From NCBI GenBank assembly GCA_031213475.1, contig JARUPZ010000017.1:2423920-2487919 (forward strand): a stretch of 64,000 nt of DNA, in the 5' to 3' direction. This DNA comes from Nereocystis luetkeana (lineage: Eukaryota; Sar; Phaeophyceae; Laminariales; Laminariaceae). Shown in pieces: positions 63,366-64,000 of this stretch (within the stretch, counting starts at the first letter, position 1; each line of letters starts with the position of its first letter). The position numbers and the translations under genes were made by a program. The notes below the pieces were generated by a model. The model made no database searches, was not told the origin of the DNA, and was given only the letters and a program-made list of their open reading frames with translations.

Positions 63366-63451
63366 TAGTACTGCGGCCCCGTTTTGGGGGCAGCATGCTT
63401 GGAATTAGAGGTGTGTTTGCCCCCAAAACGGGACTGCGGTCCTAAAAGGGG
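63366..63451. mobile_element. Palindromic MITE family M2, copy 4
   Basis: TACTGCGGCCCCGTTTTGGG pairs with CCCAAAACGGGACTGCGGTC, one of the cleaner copies. Confidence 0.78.
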
Positions 63452-63749
63452 GTAAGAACCATTCTCCCCACCATCTTCGTAAGAGTTTTGCCGATCTCTA
63501 CCCGACTTTCACGCTTGGGCCTTGATTTTTCCGATCACCAGACGGGTGCTGTAACCGAGGTATGTATGTAGCAACGTGTTTGGCCGGAAAAAAAAAAACA
63601 AAAAAACATTCTTCTGACCCTTAAGACATGGTCCTCAATCCTCATGACGAGGGGGCTTCTCAATGGCGATTGGATATCATGCATATCTGTGTGTTTTGTC
63701 TGCTGCAGCTGCATCGGGTTGCGTGTTTTCTGCTTTCCTCAACACTTGT

Positions 63750-63840
63750 GTTGCTGCAGTACCGCTTTTGGGGACAAACCGCTTATGATTTGAGGGGTTT
63801 GCCCCCCAAAAACGGTACTGCTGTGATCCTAAAAAGGGTT
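63750..63840. mobile_element. Palindromic MITE family M2, copy 5
   Basis: TGCAGTACCGCTTTTGGGGA pairs with CCCCCAAAAACGGTACTGCT. It lies 300 bp from copy 4 in the intron after the last exon. Confidence 0.75.
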
Positions 63841-64000
63841 AAGGCCGGGGAGGTTTTGGGAGGGGAACAGGATGCTCCTCGAGTGAAAGGTCTCACAAAC
63901 AAAAGTAGGTGCAGCCTATCTCCCAGCATGCATCGCCATCCACTACTAAGACCATCTAGACCCTGGGACTGCAGTTTCTTGGTGTGACGAGAGATGTAGG

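Overview
The window is eukaryotic nuclear DNA from an intron-rich, repeat-rich genome. The evidence is a gene split by phase-consistent GT-AG introns, tRNA-derived SINEs, a non-LTR retrotransposon, an LTR element and several palindromic MITE families. The lineage cannot be fixed from this sequence. An alga or other protist (brown algae or other stramenopiles come to mind) is a guess, prompted by a globin-nitric oxide synthase fusion of the kind known from the cyanobacterium Synechococcus PCC 7335.

The main gene lies on the + strand. From about 43 kb to the right edge, 18 exons join in consistent phase into a multidomain nitric oxide synthase (NOS) whose 3' end is outside the window. Four candidate exons lie further 5' (34.7-40.6 kb), and a Ser/Thr/Gly-rich candidate lies at 31.9-32.2 kb. 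The predicted order is: N-terminal region of unknown type, a divergent globin-like segment with no proximal His at the expected place, a second globin with a convincing proximal His, a complete NOS oxygenase domain (about 365 residues), a short linker without a calmodulin-type helix, and the start of an FMN (flavodoxin) domain. The rest of the reductase would lie to the right. The inferred role is oxygen- and NADPH-dependent NO formation from L-arginine, with the globin part as a possible oxygen or NO handling module.

Layout: 1-4.85 kb is a decayed non-LTR retrotransposon (RT with stop, deletion and frameshift) interrupted by a 2.76-kb LTR element with 194-bp LTRs and a 5-bp target duplication. 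From 4.85 to about 31 kb I recognise no host gene, only SINEs, MITEs, minisatellites and unique-looking DNA. From 31 to 63.2 kb is the NOS locus, whose introns hold about two thirds of the copies of a ~110-bp palindromic MITE family (24 copies in the window, none in the first 16 kb). Several introns also hold truncated copies of neighbouring exons. A short motif, TACCWGGTA, is strongly over-represented across the window and in some MITE copies looks like a 7-bp addition at a TA step.

Exon boundaries were read by eye from splice signals, phase and family similarity, so the NOS core is secure and the 5' part is provisional.
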